This document shows positions 33,121 through 39,788 of a DNA stretch of 39,788 nucleotides, piece by piece. The stretch's first letter is position 1. Every line of letters starts with the position of its first letter. A program made the translations under genes and the position numbers. The notes under the pieces were generated by a model. It was not told the DNA's origin. It ran no database searches and saw nothing but the letters and a program-made list of their open reading frames with translations. Origin of the DNA: Nostoc paludosum FACHB-159 (GTDB taxonomy: Bacteria; Cyanobacteriota; Cyanobacteriia; Cyanobacteriales; Nostocaceae); assembly GCF_014698835.1 (NCBI RefSeq), contig NZ_JACJTU010000059.1, positions 1-39,788 of the forward strand. Reading direction: 5' to 3'.

Positions 33121-33384
33121 ATGCTGCAAATTCTCGATCTCGAAAATAACGAACTGTTCGCCCAAGTCTCTTGGGAAGGATCTGCTACTGTATTAGGAGG
33201 TATTACTGGTGTTGATTTGGCTAACATTCAGGATGGTATCAATAATGTATCAAATAGCCTTAGCCTGTTTTCTCTAGATGGTAACAAGCTTTTTACGGTT
33301 GACTTTTCAAGATTAACTATTAATTTCGTAATCATGTTACCTATAGGTACACCACAAGTTTTAAGTTTGACTACTGGGACTTAA
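33121..33384 (+). CDS. GG-leader bacteriocin-like peptide C (MLQI family)
   Basis: An 87-residue relative with leader MLQILDLENNELFAQVSWEG SATVLGG (Gly26-Gly27). The 60-residue core (ITGVDLANIQDGINNVSNSL, then FTVDFSRLTINFVIML) is less hydrophobic than A and B and differs from both. A conserved leader with diverging cores is typical of precursor-peptide families. The exporter operon starts 142 bp downstream on the same strand. Confidence 0.72.
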   Translation: MLQILDLENNELFAQVSWEGSATVLGGITGVDLANIQDGINNVSNSLSLFSLDGNKLFTVDFSRLTINFVIMLPIGTPQVLSLTTGT

Positions 33385-33526
33385 ACATTTTTAATTTTCA
33401 CTCAGTGAAGTACAAATTTTAAGGGACAAAGCCAAAGATCGAGTTTGTTTTACTCTTAAATTCTGCTGTAAGTGTTGGAGTGAATTAAATGCAGAAGCTT
33501 TGCATACTAACTTGGAAAAGATAATT

Positions 33527-34714
33527 ATGGTATACAAACAAAGGCAGCCATTAACAAAACCTGTAAGTTGGTACTTAATAATGTTGACAGCTGCTATGGC
33601 TGTAGTTCCTGTTACACTTTCTGTCTATAGCTTTTCACGATTTCAGTTGACCTCTAAGTTAGACTCACCTACTCCCAATAATGCTCCTACAATCACTGCT
33701 GTTACTGCTTTAGGATCTTTAGAACCTGAAGGAGAAGTTATTCGTTTATCTGCCCCTAATTCTCAAGGGGGTGTTCGAGTGGCGAAACTCTTTCTCAAAG
33801 AAGGAAGTTGGGTGCATCAAGGACAAATAGTTGCTGTTCTTGATAGTTATTATCCCCGTCTTGCAGCCTTAGAAAAAGCACAAAAACAAGTTTTAGTAGC
33901 GCAAGCTAGCCTAAATCAAATAAAAGCGGGAGCCAAAGCAGGAGATATCTCTGCACAGCAAGCAACAATTACTCGTCTACAAGCTGATTTGTCTGGAGCC
34001 ATGTCTGCACAGCAAGCCACAATTGCTCGTCTAGAAGCTGAATTACGTAATGCTGAAAGCGAAAATCGGCGTTATCAGCAGTTATACAAAGTAGGTGGTA
34101 TTTCTGCTTCTGAGTCAGAAGCTAGGCGCTTGCGAGTCGAAATTGTTCAACAGCAGTATAACGAAGCTAAGGCTTCTCACAATCGAATTGTAGAAACTAT
34201 TCAACAGCAGTTGATGGAGGCCAAAGCTAAGTTTGCAAGTATTACAGAAGTGCGTTCTACCGATGTGCAAGCAGCCCAAGCTAATATCGAGAGTGCAAAA
34301 GCTTCAGTTAAACAAGCTCAAGCAGAATTGGATTTAAGTTATGTGCGATCGCCTATTGCTGGCCAAATTCTTAAAATTAGTACTCGCCCTGGAGAAATTA
34401 TTGGCGCTACAGGAATAGCTGACTTAGGTCGCACACAACAAATGTATGCAATAGCAGAAGTTTATGAAACTGATATTAAAAAAGTACGTCTAGGTCAGTC
34501 AGTCGTTATCATTAGCGATGCTTTACCAAAGCAATTACGGGGAACAGTCACAGATATTGGTCTGCAAGTTGAGCAACAAAATATGTTTAATAATTTGCAA
34601 GCTGATACAGATAACAAAGTAATTCAGGTAAAAATTCGCATCGACAATATGGAAGATAACAAACAAATTGCTGCTCTTACTAATTTACAAGTACAGGTAC
34701 GTATTGATATCTAA
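33527..34714 (+). CDS. devB: ABC exporter membrane-fusion protein, DevB/HlyD type
   Basis: A 395-residue periplasmic adaptor. One N-terminal membrane helix (about 14-36, WYLIMLTAAMAVVPVTLSVY) anchors it. The lipoyl halves are at TALGSLEPEGEVIRLSAP and SYVRSPIAGQILKISTRPGE, separated by a long alpha-hairpin coiled coil (about 110-250; AQQATIARLEAELRNAESEN). These contact an outer-membrane TolC-like channel. The ATG at 33527 has GGAAAAG six bases upstream; the TTG at 33500 is an alternative. First gene of a devB-devC-devA operon. In Anabaena the prototype exports heterocyst glycolipids; here the location suggests peptide export, which is inference. Confidence 0.88.
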   Translation: MVYKQRQPLTKPVSWYLIMLTAAMAVVPVTLSVYSFSRFQLTSKLDSPTPNNAPTITAVTALGSLEPEGEVIRLSAPNSQGGVRVAKLFLKEGSWVHQGQIVAVLDSYYPRLAALEKAQKQVLVAQASLNQIKAGAKAGDISAQQATITRLQADLSGAMSAQQATIARLEAELRNAESENRRYQQLYKVGGISASESEARRLRVEIVQQQYNEAKASHNRIVETIQQQLMEAKAKFASITEVRSTDVQAAQANIESAKASVKQAQAELDLSYVRSPIAGQILKISTRPGEIIGATGIADLGRTQQMYAIAEVYETDIKKVRLGQSVVIISDALPKQLRGTVTDIGLQVEQQNMFNNLQADTDNKVIQVKIRIDNMEDNKQIAALTNLQVQVRIDI

Positions 34715-34779
34715 ACCTATAGACAGAGCTTGATTATTTTTAGTAAACAATCTCATTTCTATCACTTTGGGTTTATCAA

Positions 34780-35952
34780 ATGATTATTAATATATCTCTA
34801 GCTTGGCTACAGCTAGCCCGACAAAAAGCTCGCTTTTTTATAGCTTCGACTGGAATTGCTTTTATTGCGGTACTGATGTTTATCCAAGTTGGTTTTCAAG
34901 ATGCTTTATATACTAGTGCTACGCAGTTACATAACAATCTCAAAGGTGATTTATTTATAATCAGCACTCAATATCAATCCTTGACTTTCAATCAAAGCTT
35001 TCCACGTTGGTATTTATATCAAATATTAGGATGCGAAGGGATAGAATCAGTTAACCCATTATATATGCAGTTTGCCAAGCTAAAAAATTTAACCAGTGGG
35101 ATAAAATTTCCCATACATGTACTTGGTTTTGAGCCGAATGGAGCAATTTTAAAATTACCAGATATTCAGGAAAATTATAGATTATTACAATTGCCTAACA
35201 TAGTTTTATTTGACAGCAAATCTCGGCCACAATTTGGGCCAATTTCTCACGATTTTGAAGAAGGAAAGCCTGTAATACTGGAAATATTTAACTATACTTC
35301 ATCAATTGGCTATAAGGTAAAAGTTGGTGGATTATTTAGTCTTGGCCCATCCTTTGGAGTTGATGGAAATTTAATTGTTAGTGCTTCCACCTTCTTCCAA
35401 ATATTCCAAGGCCGTTCAGCACGAAATGTAGATATAGGCTCAATTAATCTCAAACCCGATGCTAACCACCAAGAAGTTTTGGCTATTTTGTCTGCTAAAT
35501 TACCTAAAGACGTAATAGTCATTACACGCGAGGATTTTATTAATTTGGAAAAAAACTATTGGACACTTAGAGCGCCTATTGGATTTGTATTTCAATTGAT
35601 GGTGACTATGGTATTTGTTGTTGGTGTAGTAGTCGTCTATCAAATTCTCTATAGTAATATTGCTAGCCATCTAGCTGAATATGCAACTCTCAAAGCAATG
35701 GGTTTTAAAAATAAATATCTGCTGATTTTAGTTTTTCAACAAGCTTTAATCTTAGGTTCTTTTGGGTATATTCCTGGTTTTGCTATATCTATAGGTTTGT
35801 ACGATGTAGCTCAAAGTGTTACTAACTTACCAATTAGCATGAGTGTAGATAAAGCAGCTATAGTATTATTCTTTATAATTTTAATGTGTTTAGCATCTGG
35901 ATTAATATCTACAAAAAAGCTGCGTAATGTAGATCCAGCCGATTTTTTTTAG
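34780..35952 (+). CDS. devC: ABC exporter permease, DevC/FtsX type
   Basis: A 390-residue permease of the MacB/FtsX kind. One membrane helix lies near the N-terminus (ARFFIASTGIAFIAVLMFIQ). A large periplasmic domain follows (about 45-260), then three helices at the C-terminus, including QLMVTMVFVVGVVVVYQIL and AAIVLFFIILMCLASGLIS. The loop ATLKAMGFKNKYL is the typical FtsX cytoplasmic coupling segment. It lies 65 bp after devB and 38 bp before devA on the same strand. Confidence 0.88.
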   Translation: MIINISLAWLQLARQKARFFIASTGIAFIAVLMFIQVGFQDALYTSATQLHNNLKGDLFIISTQYQSLTFNQSFPRWYLYQILGCEGIESVNPLYMQFAKLKNLTSGIKFPIHVLGFEPNGAILKLPDIQENYRLLQLPNIVLFDSKSRPQFGPISHDFEEGKPVILEIFNYTSSIGYKVKVGGLFSLGPSFGVDGNLIVSASTFFQIFQGRSARNVDIGSINLKPDANHQEVLAILSAKLPKDVIVITREDFINLEKNYWTLRAPIGFVFQLMVTMVFVVGVVVVYQILYSNIASHLAEYATLKAMGFKNKYLLILVFQQALILGSFGYIPGFAISIGLYDVAQSVTNLPISMSVDKAAIVLFFIILMCLASGLISTKKLRNVDPADFF

Positions 35953-35990
35953 GTTTCCGTAATTAAATTAATTATTTTTGAGGTATGTTT

Positions 35991-36677
35991 ATGGTAGACT
36001 TTATTGTTAGTGCCAAAAATCTTAATCACTACTTTGGCAAACAGATATTAAAAAGTCAAATTTTGTTTAACATTAATCTTCAGATTAAACATGGCGAAAT
36101 AGTGACTATGACTGGGCCTTCAGGTTCAGGAAAAACAACCTTACTTAGTTTAATTGGTGGGTTACGTTCTGTTCAAAAAGGAAGCTTGAAATTTCTCAAT
36201 CAAGAGCTTTATGGAGCTAGTAACGATCGATTAGTACAAATACGTCGTCATATTGGCTATATTTTTCAGTCTCATAACTTACTGAATTTCTTAACCGCCA
36301 GACAAAATGTTCAAATATCCCTTGAATTAGACAACAATATTTCTAAGTGGGAAGCTCAGAAAAAAGCGGAAGCTATGCTTGATGCTGTTAAATTAGGGAA
36401 TCGAATTAATTACTATCCATGTGAACTCTCTGGTGGTCAAAAGCAACGAGTAGCAATTGCCCGTGCTTTAGTAAACCATCCTAAATTAGTTCTGGCTGAT
36501 GAACCTACCGCAGCATTAGATAGTAAATCAGGTCGAGATATTGTGAACCTCATGCAATTATTAGCTAAAGAACAAAACTGTGCTATTTTAATGGTTACTC
36601 ATGACACTAGAATTTTAGATATATCCGATAGAATAATTCATATAGAAGATGGGCGGCTAGTTAAAGAAGTTTGCTAA
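35991..36677 (+). CDS. devA: ABC exporter ATPase, DevA/LolD type
   Basis: A 228-residue ABC ATPase. Walker A is GPSGSGKTTLL, the Q-loop lies in YIFQSHNLL, the signature is LSGGQKQRVAIARAL, Walker B is LVLADEPTAALD, and the H-loop is MVTHDTR. There is no N-terminal C39 peptidase domain, so it cannot itself cut GG leaders. GAGG seven bases upstream supports the ATG at 35991 over the one at 35985. Third gene of the operon; a peptide gene follows after 149 bp. Confidence 0.9.
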   Translation: MVDFIVSAKNLNHYFGKQILKSQILFNINLQIKHGEIVTMTGPSGSGKTTLLSLIGGLRSVQKGSLKFLNQELYGASNDRLVQIRRHIGYIFQSHNLLNFLTARQNVQISLELDNNISKWEAQKKAEAMLDAVKLGNRINYYPCELSGGQKQRVAIARALVNHPKLVLADEPTAALDSKSGRDIVNLMQLLAKEQNCAILMVTHDTRILDISDRIIHIEDGRLVKEVC

Positions 36678-36826
36678 TGCTAGTAATAAGCTTTTCTTAA
36701 AAAAATACAATTTATATTTTAACTATTAATATTCGTTGCTTTGGAATGCAGAGAATAGACTAAATTTTCCAGACTTAATCCAATAATTTTAAAGTAAATT
36801 CCATTTTGTCAGGAGAAATTAAAATA

Positions 36827-37072
36827 ATGGCTAAAATAGTAATTTATTATTTTCACCCTACGGAATTAGGAGCATTTATACATAACCTAACTCCATCTCA
36901 AAGCCAGGCTGTATTTGGAGGTTATATGTATGTTAATTTATTCAATGGCACTGGTGGCATCAACAATACTGAAAATACCTACTACCTGGGTTCTTATGGG
37001 ATTAACTTCCACGATAACAGAATATATACAATGGACTATTCAAGGTCTATCTTCAACTGGTTCTATCTTTAG
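36827..37072 (+). CDS. GG-leader peptide with HDN/SRSI core, paralogue 3
   Basis: An 81-residue protein; the ATG at 36827 has AGGAG upstream. The 32-residue leader (MAKIVIYYFH... LTPSQSQAVFGG) has a full Gly-Gly at 31-32. The core YMYVNLFNGTGGINNTENTY ends GINFHDNRIY TMDYSRSIFNWFYL, keeping the HDN and SRSI motifs of the two paralogues at 30338 and 30854 but diverging in the middle and gaining aromatic residues. It lies directly downstream of devA on the same strand and may be read with the exporter. Confidence 0.72.
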   Translation: MAKIVIYYFHPTELGAFIHNLTPSQSQAVFGGYMYVNLFNGTGGINNTENTYYLGSYGINFHDNRIYTMDYSRSIFNWFYL

Positions 37073-37114
37073 TTAGATTAATTTAATCGGCTTTGCTGAT
37101 TGAGAATATGAATT

Positions 37115-37216
37115 TAGCGGGCTACGCCCCGCTTTGCTAACACGCAGAGGAGCCAGTGCGTTGGGCGGGCAATGCCCGACTTGAAGCAACTGGCGTAGCG
37201 CAGAGTCGCTCCAGAG
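37115..37216. repeat. Dispersed palindromic repeat
   Basis: Contains AGCGGGCTACGCCCCGCT (37116-37133), then GCCAGTGCGTTGGGCGGGCA and CTTGAAGCAACTGGCG with an inner CGGGC-AAT-GCCCG hairpin. I recognise this as a common intergenic repeat of Nostoc-type genomes. Together with the direct repeat at 37267 it fills the 37073-37454 gap. Confidence 0.6.
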
Positions 37217-37266
37217 TAAGAGTTGAGAAGAGTTGATTTTTGTTCATATTCAAATTCAGCAACGCT

Positions 37267-37368
37267 ATTTAATCACTATAATCTTTGTTGAGTTGAGCCT
37301 TACTGCTTGGACAATAATTTTTTTACTGCGTCTTGCTTGTATATTTATCTATTTTTAAATAAAAATAC
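37267..37368 (+). repeat. Direct repeat at the right end of the peptide island
   Basis: Diverged copy of 27386-27490, beginning with the same 18 bases (ATTTAATCACTATAATCT), with TTGTATATTTATCTAT at 37337-37352 and the same AAATAAAAATAC end. Copies are 9,881 bp apart. Confidence 0.7.
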
Positions 37369-37454
37369 GAGTGCTATGAAGTGGGTGTAATATTGATTTT
37401 ACTCAGAGTGGTGGGTGGCGCAGATAGGGAGACGCAGAGAATAATCAATAACTA

Positions 37455-38045
37455 ATGACTAATCAATATCGATATATTATTTTTTACAAGCCTTACGGTG
37501 TTCTCAGCCAATTTACAAAAGAAACTCCCACACATAGCACTCTCAAAGATTATATTGATGTGCTTGATGTCTATCCTGTGGGACGCTTAGATTGGGACAG
37601 TGAAGGTTTGTTGTTATTAACCAATGATGGACAATTGCAACATCGCCTCGCCCATCCGCGTTTTGCTCATAAACGCACTTATTGGGCACAAGTAGAACGA
37701 ATTCCTGATGCAGAGGCGATAAAAAGGTTGCAAACAGGTGTGGAAATTCAAGATTACCGCACTCAGCCAGCAGAAGTTAGCCTCTTACCAGAAGAACCAC
37801 AGCTACCAGAACGCAACCCACCAATTAGATTTCGCAAAAATGTACCAACAGCTTGGCTGCAAATGACCTTGACAGAGGGAAAAAACCGCCAAGTACGCCG
37901 CATGACTGCGGCTGTCGGGTTTCCGACTTTGCGATTGGTCAGGGTCAGCATCGCACACTTACAATTAAATGACCTACAACCCGGCCAATGGCGTGACCTC
38001 ACTGCATCTGAACTGAAATCTCTGGTCAACTACAAAAGGCAATAG
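37455..38045 (+). CDS. rluE: 23S rRNA pseudouridine synthase, RluE type
   Basis: A 196-residue RsuA/RluE family pseudouridine synthase without an S4 domain, as in RluE. The catalytic aspartate is Asp46 in VGRLDWDSEGLLLLTNDG. The late motif TEGKNRQVRRMTAAVG is intact. RluE converts a uridine in the 23S rRNA peptidyl-transferase region. The start YRYIIFYKPYGVLSQF is typical. The last codons and stop lie in GGCAATA heptamers. Confidence 0.9.
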   Translation: MTNQYRYIIFYKPYGVLSQFTKETPTHSTLKDYIDVLDVYPVGRLDWDSEGLLLLTNDGQLQHRLAHPRFAHKRTYWAQVERIPDAEAIKRLQTGVEIQDYRTQPAEVSLLPEEPQLPERNPPIRFRKNVPTAWLQMTLTEGKNRQVRRMTAAVGFPTLRLVRVSIAHLQLNDLQPGQWRDLTASELKSLVNYKRQ

Positions 38046-38204
38046 GCAATAGGCACAACTTTAACGTAAAATACACTAAATCTATCGATTCACCGTATTT
38101 TCTCCACGGTACTTTCTTAAACTTGGCACTAATGGTAACAACTTACAATTAATGTACGTATGCAAACTATTCATAATCGTAAAGTTAAAGGCGGAGACTA
38201 AACG

Positions 38205-39626
38205 TTGGGAAAATTGCAAGCACAACCTCTGGCTTTGTCAGGCTCTCAAAAAAATTGGGTTTTAGTTGGTGTGGGGCTTGGGGTGTTCATGTCTACTCTG
38301 GATGTGGGCATTATCAATGTTGCTTTACCCACATTGGTAGAAGCTTTTGACACCACTTTTCCCATAACTCAATGGGCTGTATTGAGTTATCAGTTGGTCA
38401 GTTCCGGTTTGGTTTTGGCAGCAACTCGGCTGGGGGATATGTGGGGCAAAAAGTCGTTATATCAAGGCGGACTTATTTTGTTCACTTTCAGTTCGCTGTT
38501 GTGTGGTCTTGCACCTGGTATTGAGTGGTTAATCGGCTTTCGGGCACTTCAAGGATTAGGTGCTGTGTTCATCTCCGGCCTTGGTTTGGCAATTATCACA
38601 GAAGTTTTTCCCTCTTCCGAACGAGGTCGAGCTGTGGGCATCATCGGTAGCGTGGTGTCATTGGGTATTGCTTTTGGCCCTTCGGCTGGCGGACTACTGC
38701 TGGGGTGGTCAGGCTGGCATAGTATATTCTTAATCAATGTACCGTTGGGGATCGTAGCTAGTTTCTTAGTCGCTCGCGTAGTGCCACCTTCTGTAATTCT
38801 TGAGGGGAAACAGAAATTTGACCCTTTTGGAGCAATATTGGCTTTATTAACTTTGGGTAGTTTTGGACTAGGTATGACACTAGGGCAAAGCCAAGGCTTT
38901 AGTAGTATCAATGCATTGATCTTACTAGCGATCGCCGCCGTTAGTTTGACGATTTTTTTGATAGTAGAAACGATGATAGAGCAGCCACTACTAGAACTGC
39001 ACTTGTTTCGCAATCTTCAGTTGAGTATGAGTTTGCTCAGTGGCTGGCTTGCGTTCATTGTCATTGGTGGTTCACTACTGATCGTCCCATTTTTTTTAGA
39101 GGGAGTAAAGCAATATCCCACAGTAAAAGTAGGGCTACTACTAGCAGTATCGCCAGTACTAAGTGGGTTAATTGCACCCTTGGCTGGAACACTTGCAGAC
39201 CGCTTTGGCGCTCAACTGATTAGCTCAATTGGGTTGGGATTGATGATTGGCGGTTGTTTGGGGATTAGCACCTTTGATGCCCAAATCACTGAATTGGGCT
39301 ATATCTGCCGTTATTTTATTTATGGTATTGGACTGGGTTTATTTCAATCCCCCAACAACAGCGCCGTTATGGGAGTAGTACCTCGCGAACGGTTAGGGAT
39401 TGGTTCTGGGTTGCTGTCTTTGTCACGCACCTCAGGTAATACCGTAGGTGTTTCTCTGTTTGGGGCAGTATTTGGAGGGTTAATCGCCACTATGGCTGGG
39501 GGTGCAGATGTGTCCGTTGCCCCTGCTGAAGCAATTGTTGTCGGCTTCCAAGGAACTTTTCGTTTTGCAGCCCTAATATTGTGTGGGGCAGCAATGGCAT
39601 CTGTTTTGAGGTTGAGGAAGGGGTAG
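38205..39626 (+). CDS. MFS drug/solute exporter, DHA2-like
   Basis: A 473-residue membrane transporter with many hydrophobic helices, probably 14 by its DHA2 pattern. Helix 1 has GVFMSTLDVGIINVALPTL; motif A is RLGDMWGKKSLYQGG after helix 2; RALQGLGAVFISGLGLAII and GIAFGPSAGGLLLGWSGWHS follow (antiporter motif C type). A TTG start at 38205 with GGCGGAG eight bases upstream is used, since the upstream ATG (38160) is closed by a stop. The substrate cannot be read. The stop codon runs into a G-rich tract. Confidence 0.88.
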   Translation: MGKLQAQPLALSGSQKNWVLVGVGLGVFMSTLDVGIINVALPTLVEAFDTTFPITQWAVLSYQLVSSGLVLAATRLGDMWGKKSLYQGGLILFTFSSLLCGLAPGIEWLIGFRALQGLGAVFISGLGLAIITEVFPSSERGRAVGIIGSVVSLGIAFGPSAGGLLLGWSGWHSIFLINVPLGIVASFLVARVVPPSVILEGKQKFDPFGAILALLTLGSFGLGMTLGQSQGFSSINALILLAIAAVSLTIFLIVETMIEQPLLELHLFRNLQLSMSLLSGWLAFIVIGGSLLIVPFFLEGVKQYPTVKVGLLLAVSPVLSGLIAPLAGTLADRFGAQLISSIGLGLMIGGCLGISTFDAQITELGYICRYFIYGIGLGLFQSPNNSAVMGVVPRERLGIGSGLLSLSRTSGNTVGVSLFGAVFGGLIATMAGGADVSVAPAEAIVVGFQGTFRFAALILCGAAMASVLRLRKG

Positions 39627-39788
39627 GGAGATGGGGAGATGGGGAGTGTGGGGAGAGAGGGGGGAGTGTGGGGAGTGTGGGGAGAGAGGGGAGTGTGGGG
39701 GGAGAGGGGAGTGTGGGGGGAGAGGGGAGTGTGGGGGGAAAGAGAATTAATGCTTCCCCATCCTCCCACACCTCCCACACCTCCCACA
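39626..39788. repeat. G-rich purine tract with a C-rich inverse at the window end
   Basis: Repeats of GGGGAGAT, GGGGAGTGT and GGGGAGAG run from 39626 to about 39740; CCTCCCACA repeats follow from about 39760. G-runs of four with loops of four or five bases meet the simple quadruplex rule, and the C-rich end can pair back with the G-rich part. Open minus-strand frames here (SPHTPLSPHTP) are artefacts of the repeat. Confidence 0.8.

Noticed and set aside
39344..39787. 147-codon minus-strand frame with Ser-Pro-His-Thr-Pro repeats
   Set aside because: It is the reverse of the G-rich tract and of the MFS gene; no real protein is indicated.

Overview
The window looks like part of a filamentous, probably heterocyst-forming cyanobacterium (Nostocales). 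Three things point there: many HIP1 octamers (GCGATCGC), short heptameric repeats and hyperabundant palindromes typical of that group, and gene families such as Uma2, DevBCA exporters and RTX proteins. I saw no tRNA, rRNA, prophage, intact transposase or CRISPR array.

Layout. Positions 1-3.8 kb form a cluster of small accessory genes: two Uma2 nucleases, a VapBC pair, an orphan ParD-like antitoxin, a HicBA pair and a DUF4926 protein, with HIP1-centred dispersed repeats between them. A predicted DEDDy RNase H-fold exonuclease follows (3.8-4.7 kb). Next is a repeat-rich gap with a 41-bp tandem array. Housekeeping-type genes occupy 5.7-18.7 kb: a thiamine-diphosphate transketolase-like enzyme, a type IA topoisomerase, a methyltransferase, an S4 RNA-binding protein, an Hsp20, a membrane protein, a peptidoglycan-binding-domain protein and a lipoprotein solute-binding protein. 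Positions 18.7-22.2 kb hold a rifampicin-phosphotransferase-type enzyme downstream of a small-molecule-type methyltransferase. A GC-richer flavin disulfide oxidoreductase, two gene remnants, a second Hsp20 and an RTX-repeat protein follow.

The most interesting part is 27.4-37.4 kb. It holds seven small genes whose products have double-glycine-type leaders. Four share an ungapped 32-residue leader, and three of those four also share an unusual C-terminal core. The other three share a 27-residue leader starting MLQI and a conserved stretch of about 110 bp upstream. In the same interval lie a sigma-70-type factor, a conserved hypothetical protein and a complete DevB-DevC-DevA exporter operon. 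A diverged repeat of about 105 bp, in direct orientation, lies at both ends. I read this as a candidate peptide production and export locus. No peptidase-containing transporter or modifying enzyme is present in the window, so maturation must be encoded elsewhere or be unconventional.

The two Hsp20 genes lie 10 kb apart and point in opposite directions. They share a two-part upstream element with nearly identical spacing, which is probably a shared stress promoter or operator. The window ends with an RluE-type pseudouridine synthase, a DHA2-type MFS transporter and a G-rich purine tract.
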